Shown here: in pieces, positions 53,922 to 62,669 of the stretch
Position numbering within the stretch: position 1 is the stretch's first letter
How the letters are laid out: each line of letters begins with the position of its first letter
DNA from: Candidatus Enterococcus huntleyi
Lineage (GTDB): Bacteria; Bacillota; Bacilli; Lactobacillales; Enterococcaceae
DNA length: 64,000 nt
Assembly: GCF_009933175.1 (NCBI RefSeq)
Contig: NZ_MAEJ01000030.1
Coordinates: 62,001 to 126,000, forward strand
Direction: 5' to 3'
Made by a program: the position numbers and the translations under genes
The notes under the pieces: generated by a model
Database searches by the model: none
What the model was told of the DNA's origin: nothing
The model's input: only the letters and a program-made list of their open reading frames with translations

Positions 53922-55034
53922 ATGGCGGAAAAGAAGCGTGAAGGATGGTTTTTCACGAAAAATATTTTAGACGAAATTAATGAGTTGTCTGATGCCGATT
54001 TCCTGGATGAAAAAGATGGAGTGGAAGAAGCTGAAAGCAAAGAAGACAAGAGTGAAAAACAGAAGCTTGTAATCAATGAAGATAAAGTCATTCCAATTAA
54101 TCGAGAAACAGATTTTGTGATGTTGACCGAGACTGAAGAAAAACAAGAAGCCCTGAATCAAGAATTAGCGCGTTTACGTTCAGAGTTAAGAAAGATGAAG
54201 GAAGATGCAATGAAAGATCCAACAGTTTCCTTAGATACCTTGGTAGCAACACAACAAGACTACGAGAGTAAACTGACAGAATTAAAAGAAGAAAATCGTT
54301 TATTGCAAGAAAGTAAACGGAATTACATGGCGCGCGAAGAGCAATTGTTAGGTCAAATAAAAGAAGCTCAAACTACCTATGAAGAACTGAAACAAAAAGT
54401 GCCTGCTTTATCTGCGCAACTAGAAGTGAAAGAGGCAAATCATGAAAATCTAGCAAGCAAATTGAAAGAAGTGGAAGCGGAACTAGTAGCAACACAAAAA
54501 GTTGTAACTGAAAAAGAGCAGTTATTGGCACAAAAGGAAGAAGAAAAAGAATCACTCCATGAAGGGTTACAGGCGACGCATGATGAATTTGCACACTTAA
54601 GTTGCCAACTGAAAGAAGAACAAGAACAAGTGGCGCAACTGAAAGATGCATTAGCTCAACAAGCGAGTCAAATTGAGGGATATCATGAACAAGAAGCGAG
54701 AAGTAGTAAGAATCAAGAGCGCTATCTTCAGTTAGAGCGTCAGGTGGAAGAGTTAATCAAAGTTAATGACGCGCTGAACAATGAGTTAAATCAAGCAAAA
54801 CAAGGGATTGGTGAAGTCTTAATTGTCGCTAAGAAACAAGCACAAAAATTTGTCGATGATGCAAAATTAGAAGCGAATCAGATGATTCGTGCGGCAAAAA
54901 TTGAAGCAGAACAGATTTCTAGTCAAGCCAAACAAATTTCTTATGAAATCAGAGAGTCTCGTCAGACAGTCTCAGAAATCTACGATGTGTTAGAGAAGAA
55001 AGTCAGTCAACTTTTTGATCCAAAAGAAAGCTAA
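53922..55034 (+). CDS. Coiled-coil protein with GWFF head and DivIVA-like tail (paralogue A)
   Basis: 370 residues, cytoplasmic, almost wholly predicted coiled coil from about 70 to 290. The head (residues 4-23, REGWFFTKNILDEINEL) and the tail (about 295-365: IGEVLIVAKKQAQKFVDDAK ... ISYEIRESRQTVSEIYDVLEKKV) are shared with the next gene. The tail resembles the DivIVA coiled-coil segment where VxxAKKEA-type heptads precede the end. Such proteins form polar or septal scaffolds; here it may position the pilus assembly site. Function not proven. SD GAAGGAACGA-like sequence precedes ATG 53922. Confidence 0.65.
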   Translation: MAEKKREGWFFTKNILDEINELSDADFLDEKDGVEEAESKEDKSEKQKLVINEDKVIPINRETDFVMLTETEEKQEALNQELARLRSELRKMKEDAMKDPTVSLDTLVATQQDYESKLTELKEENRLLQESKRNYMAREEQLLGQIKEAQTTYEELKQKVPALSAQLEVKEANHENLASKLKEVEAELVATQKVVTEKEQLLAQKEEEKESLHEGLQATHDEFAHLSCQLKEEQEQVAQLKDALAQQASQIEGYHEQEARSSKNQERYLQLERQVEELIKVNDALNNELNQAKQGIGEVLIVAKKQAQKFVDDAKLEANQMIRAAKIEAEQISSQAKQISYEIRESRQTVSEIYDVLEKKVSQLFDPKES

Positions 55035-55061
55035 AGAGTAATTGAGAAAGGGCGTTTATGT

Positions 55062-56000
55062 ATGGAAAAAAAGAAAGATGGCTGGTTTTTTAATAAAAAC
55101 ATCATCGAAGAAATCAATGAATTACCGGATGAACTGTTTATAGAAGAAGTTCCTGAAGAAAAAGAGAATCCGGAAGAGACATCAAAATTGGCAGGTTTAC
55201 AAGAAGCGCTGTTAGAAACGAAGACTGAAAAAAAGAAATTGGAAGCGCAAGTTGCTGAATTAATCAACGAGAAGACAGCACTAAAAACCGCGTTGGAAGA
55301 AGCAAAAAATGGCTCAGATACTGGATTGGCTACACTTAAAATCAACTATGAAAAGTTGGGTTCTGACTACGAAGAGGAAAAAAAGGCAAAAGAAAAAGTC
55401 TTACACCAATTGTCGCAATACAAACGATTGATTGAAGAGTCAAAGACAGTGATTGAAGAAAAAAACGAGCTTGTCAGAAAAGAACAAATAGAGAAAAAGA
55501 AGCTGGCCAAGGCAGTTCAAGAATCTAACCAGGATCGTCAGTTGTACAATGAGCGAATGGAAGCAGCAGATGCACAAATCAAAGAGTGGAAACAACGCTA
55601 TGAAGAAAAGACGCGGATTTTAGAAGAAACGCGCGCATCAATTTTGGATAGTTCCGATGGGACGAATCAATTAATGAAGGCTGAGAAAGAGATTCAGGAA
55701 TTGAAAAAACGCAATGAGGAATTACAACTTGAAGTCGGTCATTCTCAACAGGAGATTGGCGAAGTCTTGGTTTCCGCTAAGAAACAAGCAAAACGTACAG
55801 TGGAAGAGGCGGAAGCAGATGCTAAACGAATGATGAATTCCGCGGAGATGGCATTAGAGAAAATCAGTCATAAGGTCAAAAAAATATCTGTAGAAGTAAA
55901 TGAGTCTCGAAAAAATGTCGCAGAAATTTACGATGATCTTCAATTTAAGATTGAGAAGTTGGTTCAAGTTGGTAGCCTAGATAAGGAAGAAATTGATTAG
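55062..56000 (+). CDS. Coiled-coil protein with GWFF head and DivIVA-like tail (paralogue B)
   Basis: 312 residues, starting 27 nt after paralogue A. The head KDGWFFNKNIIEEINELPDE matches that of A almost residue for residue; the tail (IGEVLVSAKKQAKRTVEEAE ... ISVEVNESRKNVAEIYDDL) does as well, while the central coils are unrelated in length and sequence. The pattern, conserved ends with free middle, indicates a tandem duplication that diverged, perhaps forming hetero-oligomers. SD AGAAAGGG before ATG 55062. The 420-bp gap after it holds a hairpin (AGAGAAACAG 56079-56088 with CTGTTTCTCT 56103-56112) without a T run and no other gene. Confidence 0.65.
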   Translation: MEKKKDGWFFNKNIIEEINELPDELFIEEVPEEKENPEETSKLAGLQEALLETKTEKKKLEAQVAELINEKTALKTALEEAKNGSDTGLATLKINYEKLGSDYEEEKKAKEKVLHQLSQYKRLIEESKTVIEEKNELVRKEQIEKKKLAKAVQESNQDRQLYNERMEAADAQIKEWKQRYEEKTRILEETRASILDSSDGTNQLMKAEKEIQELKKRNEELQLEVGHSQQEIGEVLVSAKKQAKRTVEEAEADAKRMMNSAEMALEKISHKVKKISVEVNESRKNVAEIYDDLQFKIEKLVQVGSLDKEEID

Positions 56001-56423
56001 GTCAAAGGGTGAGAAAGTTTAAAATAAGCCCTATAAAGGGACAGATAAGTGATTGTTTCTTTCTGAGTCGGGATAGATAGAGAAACAGGAGAACCCTTGT
56101 TTCTGTTTCTCTACACACTAAAATATCATGAAGAAAGTGACCAACACAAAATTTGTGAATTTATCCACCTTTTTCGTAGTAAGTGAGGAATACAAACCAT
56201 CGAATGAAATGAGTTTACTTGTAAAAGTAGAATAGGACGTTTGAACTTCCCGTAAATAGTTGGATTCGTTGTCTATCTGAGACGTTCAGACGCGAAATGC
56301 TGCTTATTAACATCAAGAAGCATTGTTCAGTTGTAGATTAAAAAGCAGACAAGCAGAGAATTTATGAGAACGAATTATTTCAGGTGTTCAAACAAAATGA
56401 CAAATGATAAAGGATAGCTGGCT

Positions 56424-57182
56424 ATGAAATTATTTAAGAAAAAAAACCTATCTGAAGAACCTATTCAACCGAGTAATTTTCAAAAATCATTCGGGTTACA
56501 AATGGGTTTTTGGGATCTCTATTCAAAAATAGATAAAAATAAAGGCGTCAGTATTTCTCGTGATAACGTAAAGAAGATTTATGAGCGGGTACTGGAGTTA
56601 GAAAAAATTGACATCCGATTTGACCCGATGAAGGAGTCCTACGATACAACCCTGAAAGTACATATGAAAGAGGGAACCTTAATTATCTATGGCTATTGGC
56701 ATATGAAAGAAGAGCGGTCAGCAGACAAAATTGTGGGTGCTCGATTCTATAAATATGCGGAGAAAGATAGTTATCACGTGGGACCGAAGCACCAGAAAGT
56801 TAATCATACGAGTTATAAGAAGCAAACGGATGAGAAGAACAGTGGGAAATCAATCCAGAGTTCTGAGGAGCAAGTAGCTGTAGATTCTATGAATTCTGTC
56901 AAAGCAGAACCTAGTGATGAGCAAGGTCTTCAAAAAGATAGTGAAAAGGCTGAGCAAAAGAATCAGGGAATTCAAGCAGAGAACACTAAGAGGAACACGT
57001 TAGGGAAAAAATCTGAAAAAGAATCTGAAAATAAATCAGAAGAAAAACCTGATAATTCCCCTGTGGACAAAAAAACGAGCGAAGCAAACAGCAAAAAGAA
57101 AAACAAAAGCGACTTGTTTCGGCGATTGTTAGATGGCATGAATGGATCAACTGGACTGAGGGAGACAAGGAGGAACACATGA
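56424..57182 (+). CDS. Unknown protein with globular N-domain and disordered charged tail
   Basis: 252 residues. Residues 1-120 look folded (SFGLQMGFWDLYSKIDKNKG, IRFDPMKESYDTTLKVHMKEGTLIIYGYWHM, VGARFYKYAEKDSYHVG); residues 120-235 are Lys/Glu/Ser/Asn-rich and probably disordered; the last 20 are basic and amphipathic (SDLFRRLLDGMN). No export signal. I do not recognise the family. Its stop overlaps the start of the TetR gene by 4 nt (ATGA), so the two are translationally coupled, and it may be an effector or partner of the regulator. Confidence 0.6.
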   Translation: MKLFKKKNLSEEPIQPSNFQKSFGLQMGFWDLYSKIDKNKGVSISRDNVKKIYERVLELEKIDIRFDPMKESYDTTLKVHMKEGTLIIYGYWHMKEERSADKIVGARFYKYAEKDSYHVGPKHQKVNHTSYKKQTDEKNSGKSIQSSEEQVAVDSMNSVKAEPSDEQGLQKDSEKAEQKNQGIQAENTKRNTLGKKSEKESENKSEEKPDNSPVDKKTSEANSKKKNKSDLFRRLLDGMNGSTGLRETRRNT

Positions 57183-57718
57183 GACATCAAAAATATGACG
57201 CAGCGTTCATTCTAAAAGGAGCGTACCGTTTGGCATTGAAAAAAGGGGTGGACAGTGTCACGTCGAGAGGCTTGGCGCACGAGTTAGGGATTTCTACACA
57301 ACCTATTTATCTCTCTTTTCAAAATATTGAAGAAGTAAAAGAGCTATTAAGTGAACAGATTTTTAGGGATATTCAAGGGAAACATTTTCAAGCGATCGAA
57401 ACAATGCAAGATTTTTTAACGAATTATAGTCGATTTATTCAAGAAGAAAAAGAATTATACTTTGTGCTTACTGCAGATCAACGGATGCAAACACAATCAG
57501 AAGTATTCTTATATCGATTTTTTGAAGATTGCTTATCAAAAGAGTATCAGTTAAGGAGTTATGAGAAACAAATCCTCTTTTCACGGATGCAAGGGATGAT
57601 TTCTGTATTGATTAAATCGGGAGAACTGACTGAAAAAATTCATTTGTTGGAAGAAATGATTCTGTCAGATATCCAACTGATTGTCGATTCACGGCGAACA
57701 GTTGCCATGACGAAATGA
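57179..57718 (+). CDS. TetR/AcrR-family regulator
   Basis: 179 residues. An N-terminal helix-turn-helix (about 8-52: AAFILKGAYRLALKKGVDSVTSRGLAHELGISTQPIYLSF) of TetR type, where TQPIYLSF replaces the usual xxxLYYHF, and a helical ligand/dimer domain. Last gene of the pilus island; coupled to the preceding unknown gene. It could control the island itself; no operator was recognised, although the palindrome at 42751-42791 is of a suitable kind. Confidence 0.78.
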   Translation: MRHQKYDAAFILKGAYRLALKKGVDSVTSRGLAHELGISTQPIYLSFQNIEEVKELLSEQIFRDIQGKHFQAIETMQDFLTNYSRFIQEEKELYFVLTADQRMQTQSEVFLYRFFEDCLSKEYQLRSYEKQILFSRMQGMISVLIKSGELTEKIHLLEEMILSDIQLIVDSRRTVAMTK

Positions 57719-57825
57719 AGGACGAATCGACAAGTGGATGAGAGACGTAAGGGGCAGGCAGCAGTCGCGGGACCTACTAAGAAAAACTGGGGTCTAAACG
57801 TAAAGTCAAATACAAAGAAAAACAC

Positions 57826-57885
57826 AAAAATAAATTGATTAGGAGTATGGTTATGTTAGTGACTATACTCTTAATCAATTTATTG
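57826..57885 (-). terminator. Terminator of the GT39-like gene
   Basis: Long stem AATAAATTGATTA-GAGTAT with its complement around a TAGTCAC-type loop; on the minus strand it is followed by U-rich sequence. It may also stop the plus-strand pilus-island transcript. Confidence 0.65.
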
Positions 57886-57909
57886 GATTATATATTCTGT
57901 GTCAGCTGT

Positions 57910-59391
57910 TTAAGGTTGATCAGCTTCTTTGGCTAGCTGATCAGAATTCTTACTGCGCAGGGATTGCCAGAGATTGCCTGGTGTGTAGCTTAGCCAGAAT
58001 CCTGCAGAGAGTAGTGCGACGAATGGCGTAATAAAGTAGCGATAGCGTGTCTGAATCTCAACGATTTGATGGACTAAGGCGTAGCCGAAAATGATAATTA
58101 ATAGGAGAAAGAGAGCGGCTTTTTTATTACTAGGCTTGAGAATAAAAAAGAATGCGCCTAAAATTAGAAAATAATATTGAATTTTTTGCCCTAGAAAGAG
58201 TAAAAGTTTTTTGAGTAAAAAATGTTCTTTAAAATCGGTTGCCCAGGAGATTGAGGAGTCGAAGTCATTCCACATGCGCTTAAATTTCTTGACCATAAGT
58301 TTGGCTAAATCACCTGGATTTTTGGTACGCTGATGAATTAATTTTTTTGCTGCAGCGTCACGCTGTACTTGTGTTTCAAGGGTATTTACGGTTTGATAAT
58401 CTTCGCGATTCCAATGGCCTTCTGTTTCTAAGTTTAAGCCGAGGGCTAATTTCCAATATGGATTGACTGTTGAAATCGGGACTTCTGTGATATCGCTAGC
58501 GAGTAAAACTTGATCCGTTAGTTTGCCACTGACAAAGAATGTTAACGGAATGGTTGCTAAGAGTATCAGATAAGTGAGCTTCTTTTTCTGCGAGGGTAAT
58601 TGGAAAAATAAGCCATACAGCAGAAAGGCAATCAGTAGGATAGAAGCCAGCGGGCGAGTCAGATTGCCAATAAATAATAAGAATCCTACGACTGGAAACC
58701 AACGATTATTGCGTAAGAATAGATAGATGGCTGCTAGAAAAATAAATAAGGCGATAATTTGATTGGTTAAGACAGAGGTCAAGACAATATTTGGAATATA
58801 TAGCGCGACAAACCAGCCAGAGAGTAAGGCCACTTTTTTATCGAAAATTCGCTGGCCAATGATATAGGTCATATAAACGGTGACTGTGCTGACGATGACG
58901 TTGATCAATTTTAAACCGATGACGCTAGGGCCAATAATCTTGATTAGGAGTCCTTCATATAGAACAAAGCCTAGCTGATAGGGAGAAACTACAAAGTAAC
59001 GGCTATCCGTCATAAAGCCAAAATCACCTTCAGAAAAACGTAGGGCTGCTTGATACATCTTTAAAAAATCTTGCTCGGGTTCAGTTTGAACGAGTAGAAT
59101 CCAAAGTAGTCTTAGTAGAAAGGCGACGCCTAATAACAGGGCTACTGAATGAATTTTTGATCGAAGTTGAATGAGTAGAAAACCGAGTAGCAAGACACCA
59201 AGCAGTGTAATCAAAACAAGCAGCACGGAGCCGATAATCGTTAGTTCGAAGGGTAGATAACCTGCATTGAAGTAGAATAGGCTGATGATGGCAATGCCGA
59301 GAAAGAACAGTGCGGTAACAGATAATAAAAAGTATTTTGCTAATCGTACAAGAATGGGTGATTCATCTGAGGTTGAAAAAAAGCGATTCAT
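57910..59391 (-). CDS. GT39/PMT-like membrane glycosyltransferase
   Basis: Polytopic protein of 493 residues with about eleven helices, of the GT-C fold (ArnT/PMT-like) using a polyprenyl-phosphate sugar donor. The first external loop shows QTEPEQDFLKMYQAA, where the Glu/Asp pair occupies the place of the catalytic acidic residues, and YQLGFVLYEGLLIKIIG follows as in family members. The middle region RNNRWFPVVGFLLFIGNLTRPLASIL is also typical. Acceptor unknown (wall polymer or surface protein). Convergent with the pilus island; SD GGAGCC upstream of ATG 59391. A role in decorating the neighbouring surface proteins is possible but unsupported. Confidence 0.75.
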   Translation of the reverse strand: MNRFFSTSDESPILVRLAKYFLLSVTALFFLGIAIISLFYFNAGYLPFELTIIGSVLLVLITLLGVLLLGFLLIQLRSKIHSVALLLGVAFLLRLLWILLVQTEPEQDFLKMYQAALRFSEGDFGFMTDSRYFVVSPYQLGFVLYEGLLIKIIGPSVIGLKLINVIVSTVTVYMTYIIGQRIFDKKVALLSGWFVALYIPNIVLTSVLTNQIIALFIFLAAIYLFLRNNRWFPVVGFLLFIGNLTRPLASILLIAFLLYGLFFQLPSQKKKLTYLILLATIPLTFFVSGKLTDQVLLASDITEVPISTVNPYWKLALGLNLETEGHWNREDYQTVNTLETQVQRDAAAKKLIHQRTKNPGDLAKLMVKKFKRMWNDFDSSISWATDFKEHFLLKKLLLFLGQKIQYYFLILGAFFFILKPSNKKAALFLLLIIIFGYALVHQIVEIQTRYRYFITPFVALLSAGFWLSYTPGNLWQSLRSKNSDQLAKEADQP

Positions 59392-59595
59392 AGTGACAGG
59401 CTCCTCACGTAATTAATAGTAATAGCATACCTTACTATTTTGGAATAGGCTACCAAAAATGCTATTGGCTAGTAGTGAGCGGGAATCATTTGTATAAATC
59501 AGGAGATCGTCTCTCGAAATAGCTTGTCAAAATGGGATTTGGCTGTAATAAATAAGGGTAAAAATAGAAAAATGAAAAAAAGATGAGAAAAAGTG

Positions 59596-59624
59596 TTGAC
59601 AAAGAATCGATAGTAGCGTAAATT
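59596..59624 (+). promoter_or_regulatory. Promoter of the T-box/ABC importer operon
   Basis: -35 TTGACA (59596-59601), 17-nt spacer, -10 TAAATT (59619-59624). Transcription should begin near 59631. Confidence 0.55.
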
Positions 59625-59630
59625 AATATA

Positions 59631-59897
59631 CAACTTAACAAATTGACATCGAAAAGACAAGTAACAGACGAAAGCTTAAAGAGAGTCTCTGGTTGGTGGG
59701 AAGAGATAGCGGTAGGTTGTGAAACACATCTTGGAGTCGATTTTCTGAAAATAAAAGTAGGGAAATCCGGGAAGCCCGTTACAGCTGCGGTCATTGAATG
59801 ATGACCAGGTAAGGTTAGCTACTGCAAAGTACTAACGAATAAAAGGTGGAACCACGTGAATAACGTCCTTTAGTCTTCTGACTGAAGGACTTTTTTA
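59631..59897 (+). ncRNA. T-box leader (stem I, stem III, first antiterminator/terminator)
   Basis: tRNA-sensing leader. Seen are the distal stem I element GGTTGGTGGGAAGAG, stem III (GGTCATT / AATGATGACC near 59785-59805), the T-box core GGTGGAACCACG (59845-59856) and the competing terminator (GTCCTT-AGTC with GACT-AAGGAC, 59865-59890, six T). The A after UGG would pair with a tRNA having discriminator base U. The specifier codon near 59750 could not be assigned with certainty. Confidence 0.85.
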
Positions 59898-59937
59898 TTA
59901 CTCTCCTTTTCCTGGACACACATATTGACTGCTAGAG

Positions 59938-60027
59938 GTTTTTCTTGCAAGAGAAAAACAAATTGAGGTGGAACCACGTTTGATGACGTCCTCTTGGCTT
60001 AGGCTGAGAGGGCGATTTTTGTTTTTT
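59938..60027 (+). ncRNA. Second T-box antiterminator/terminator module
   Basis: A repeated module without its own stem I: hairpin GTTTTTCT / AGAGAAAAAC (59938-59959), T-box core GAGGTGGAACCACG (59965-59978), then terminator GTCCTCT / AGAGGGC with T-rich tail. The core is identical to that of the first module. Confidence 0.75.
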
Positions 60028-60044
60028 AATAGGAGGAGAAAGAA

Positions 60045-60686
60045 ATGGATTATGTAGTAAATGTTATGCCCCAACTTTTGATAGGATCGTTAACAACGAT
60101 TAAATTATTCGCGTTTACCTTATTAGGTTCGCTGCCGTTAGGAATTGTCTTGGCTTTATTGTTATCAATTCCGTTTAAGCCGCTAAATTATCTCTTGCAG
60201 GCTTATGTCTGGGTTTTACGAGGAACGCCGCTGTTACTGCAATTAATTTTCTTTTTCTATGGTTTACCAAAAGTCGGCATCGTTTTTGATCGATTCGATG
60301 CAGCAGTGATTGCCTTTATATTAAATTATGCGGCTTACTTCGCGGAAATCTTTAGGGGTGGCTTACAATCGATTCCAGAGGGCCAATATGAAGCAGCGAA
60401 AGTGTTACGCTTACGCCCGATTCAAACGATTCGCAAGATTGTGATTCCGCAAGTTTTCAAAATTGTTTTACCGTCAATTGGGAATGAAGTCATCAACTTG
60501 GTGAAGGATTCCTCATTGGTTTACATCTTAGGCTTAGGCGATTTGATGAGAGCGGGTAAAATTGCGATGGAGCGAGATGCGACTTTACTACCATTGTTCG
60601 GCGTGGCGCTGATCTATTTATTGATGACCGGAATCTTCACCTTGGTTATGAAGCAAATTGAAAACAAATTAAACTATTATCGCTAG
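60045..60686 (+). CDS. Polar amino acid ABC transporter permease
   Basis: HisMQ-type permease of 213 residues with five to six helices. EAAKVLRLRPIQTIRKIVIPQ is the cytoplasmic EAA loop that contacts the ATPase; WVLRGTPLLLQLIFFFYGLP and YFAEIFRGGLQSIPEGQ are typical of amino acid importers. SD AGGAGGAG lies before ATG 60045. First gene of a three-gene importer operon under T-box control; it probably acts as a homodimer since no second permease is present. Confidence 0.9.
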   Translation: MDYVVNVMPQLLIGSLTTIKLFAFTLLGSLPLGIVLALLLSIPFKPLNYLLQAYVWVLRGTPLLLQLIFFFYGLPKVGIVFDRFDAAVIAFILNYAAYFAEIFRGGLQSIPEGQYEAAKVLRLRPIQTIRKIVIPQVFKIVLPSIGNEVINLVKDSSLVYILGLGDLMRAGKIAMERDATLLPLFGVALIYLLMTGIFTLVMKQIENKLNYYR

Positions 60687-60698
60687 GAGGGATTAGAC

Positions 60699-61331
60699 AT
60701 GATTGAATTAAAGAATATTAACAAGAAGTTTGGTAGTAAAGAAGTCATTCAAGATTTGAATTTGACGATTCCGGATGGCGAGATTCTAGCAATTGTCGGA
60801 CCTTCTGGTGGTGGGAAAACCACCTTGCTTCGGACATTGGCAGGGCTAGAAACAGTCGATAGCGGCACGTTCCTTGTAAATGGGACAGCCTTTAATCCAA
60901 CGGAAACGACGGAGCATGAACAAGTCGTTGGCGTGGTGTTTCAGGATTTCCAATTGTTCCCACATCTGAGTGTCTTTGACAATATTACTTTGGCACCGAA
61001 GATGGTTTTGAAACAAACGAAGGAAGAGTATACGGCGAAGGTACAGGAGCTAGCTCAGACGTTGGGCATTAGCGAATTACTAGCGAGTTACCCATTTCAA
61101 CTATCCGGTGGACAAAAACAGCGGGTAGCGATTGCCAGGGCGCTGGCGATGAATCCTAGTGTACTGGCTTATGATGAGCCGACAAGTGCGTTAGATCCAG
61201 AATTGAGACAACAGGTGCAAGGCCTGATTTTATCCTTAAAAAATGAAGGAGTTACCCAGATTGTTGTCACACATGATCTGACTTTTGCCAAAGCGATTGC
61301 AGATCAATTGTTAGAAGTTGCACCAAAATAA
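60699..61331 (+). CDS. Polar amino acid ABC transporter ATP-binding protein
   Basis: ATPase of 210 residues, slightly shorter than the usual ~240. Walker A GPSGGGKTT, Q loop VFQDFQLFPH, signature LSGGQKQRVAIARAL, Walker B VLAYDEPTSALD and H loop VVTHDLTFA are intact; the C-terminal regulatory extension is short (ending EVAPK). SD GGAGGG before ATG 60699, 12 nt after the permease. It powers uptake by the neighbouring permease. Confidence 0.92.
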   Translation: MIELKNINKKFGSKEVIQDLNLTIPDGEILAIVGPSGGGKTTLLRTLAGLETVDSGTFLVNGTAFNPTETTEHEQVVGVVFQDFQLFPHLSVFDNITLAPKMVLKQTKEEYTAKVQELAQTLGISELLASYPFQLSGGQKQRVAIARALAMNPSVLAYDEPTSALDPELRQQVQGLILSLKNEGVTQIVVTHDLTFAKAIADQLLEVAPK

Positions 61332-61358
61332 AAAAAGAAGATAATGGAGGAAACAAAA

Positions 61359-62195
61359 ATGAAAAAATTCGGGATGAGTTTAGTTGTATTGGCAAGTGTT
61401 TTAGTATTAGGAGCCTGTGGTGGAGCCAAAGATAAAAAATCTGAGGCAGCAGGAGATTCAAAAGATGCGTGGGCAACGATTGAGAAAAATAAGAAAGTCA
61501 TCGTAGGATTAGATGATACCTTCGTACCGATGGGCTTCAAGGATGAAGCTGGCGAAATCACTGGTTTTGACGTAGATTTAGCGAATGCGGTCTTTGCGGA
61601 CTACGATATTGAAGTGGAATTCCAATCGATCGACTGGTCAATGAAGGAAACAGAATTAGACAATGGCACGATTGATTTAATCTGGAATGGCTATTCGGTT
61701 AACCCAGCACGTGAGAAAAAAGTCTTGTTTACTGATTCATATATGAAGAATCAACAAGTTTTAGTTGCTGCAAAATCTGATGATATCAAATCATTTAAAG
61801 ACATGAAGGACAAGAAATTAGGGGCACAGGAAGGCTCTTCTGGCTATGAATCTTTTTCTAACCAACCGGAAGTCTTGAAAGACCTAGTTGCTGACCAAGA
61901 TGCGGTGTTATATGCGAGCTTTAGTGAAGCCTTCATCGATCTAGAAAGCAAACGAATCGATGGCTTATTGATCGATAAAGTGTATGCAAATTACTACTTG
62001 ACGCAAAATGGCAAAATTGCTGACTACGAAATTATCGATGGCGAGTACAAAGATGAAGCCTTCGCGGTGGGTGCTAGAAAATCAGATAAAACATTGGTTG
62101 ACAAAATCAACGAAGAATTCAAAAAATTACAAGAAAATGGCAAGTTCGCTGAAATCTCTGACAAATGGTTTGGGGAAGATGTGACACCGAAATAA
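61359..62195 (+). CDS. Amino acid ABC transporter substrate-binding lipoprotein
   Basis: 278 residues. Lipoprotein signal with lipobox LVLGAC (lipidated Cys about 21) and a type II periplasmic-binding fold: KVIVGLDDTFVPMGFKDEAGEITGFDVDLANAVF and WNGYSVNPAREKKVLFTDSYM are family landmarks of polar amino acid binders. ATG 61359 has TGGAGG 8 nt upstream and is preferred over ATG 61344. Last gene of the importer operon. The T-box suggests that the substrate is one proteinogenic amino acid whose tRNA has discriminator U (for example Gly, Thr or Cys type), but this is tentative. Confidence 0.92.
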   Translation: MKKFGMSLVVLASVLVLGACGGAKDKKSEAAGDSKDAWATIEKNKKVIVGLDDTFVPMGFKDEAGEITGFDVDLANAVFADYDIEVEFQSIDWSMKETELDNGTIDLIWNGYSVNPAREKKVLFTDSYMKNQQVLVAAKSDDIKSFKDMKDKKLGAQEGSSGYESFSNQPEVLKDLVADQDAVLYASFSEAFIDLESKRIDGLLIDKVYANYYLTQNGKIADYEIIDGEYKDEAFAVGARKSDKTLVDKINEEFKKLQENGKFAEISDKWFGEDVTPK

Positions 62196-62255
62196 AAACT
62201 TATCAGGATGTTGGGTGAGAGCTCAACATTAGTAAATAAATCAGAACCAATACGG

Positions 62256-62297
62256 ATGCCAGGAAGCTTTGGATAAGAAGCTTTCTGGCATTTTTTG
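62256..62297 (+). terminator. Intrinsic terminator of the importer operon
   Basis: ATGCCAG-AAGCTT pairs with AAGCTT-CTGGCAT, followed by six T. Confidence 0.85.
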
Positions 62298-62307
62298 TCT
62301 GAAGCTA

Positions 62308-62342
62308 TATGCCGCATCCGGAATTCCTTCCACCGAAAAGTT
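62308..62342. repeat. Dispersed intergenic repeat, copy 2
   Basis: Shares GCCGCATCC, GATTCCTTCCA-like and AAAAGTT blocks in order with 5834-5870; like that copy it follows a terminator. Confidence 0.45.
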
Positions 62343-62426
62343 TACAGTTTGATCCAAACTATTCAAATCTGCTTTAATTTGATAAACTACTATTATAAAA
62401 CCAAATAGAGAGATGAGGTAATTAGA

Positions 62427-62582
62427 ATGAAAGTAAAATGGTATAACAAAAAAAGATTTTATGTCCCACTAGCTTTGATTTTAGGAAGTAATGCCTTCAT
62501 AGTTTCTTTTTTAGGGTTAACAAGAAAAGATAAATTCAACAAAAAATATTATCAGTCAAAAGATGAATCATTAAGTGAATGA
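62427..62582 (+). CDS. Small single-helix membrane protein
   Basis: 51 residues: basic head MKVKWYNKKR, hydrophobic helix (FYVPLALILGSNAFIVSFLG, residues 11-30), charged tail ending SKDESLSE. SD GATGAGG is about 8 nt upstream of ATG 62427. No family recognised. It stands before the broken kptA gene. Confidence 0.5.
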   Translation: MKVKWYNKKRFYVPLALILGSNAFIVSFLGLTRKDKFNKKYYQSKDESLSE

Positions 62583-62669
62583 ACTGTTTTGAGTGCTAAT
62601 TTTGTCAGAATAAAGGAGCTTTCGAATAAGCTACTAGACGAATAGTTGAACAGAATAAGGGGTAAGGAA

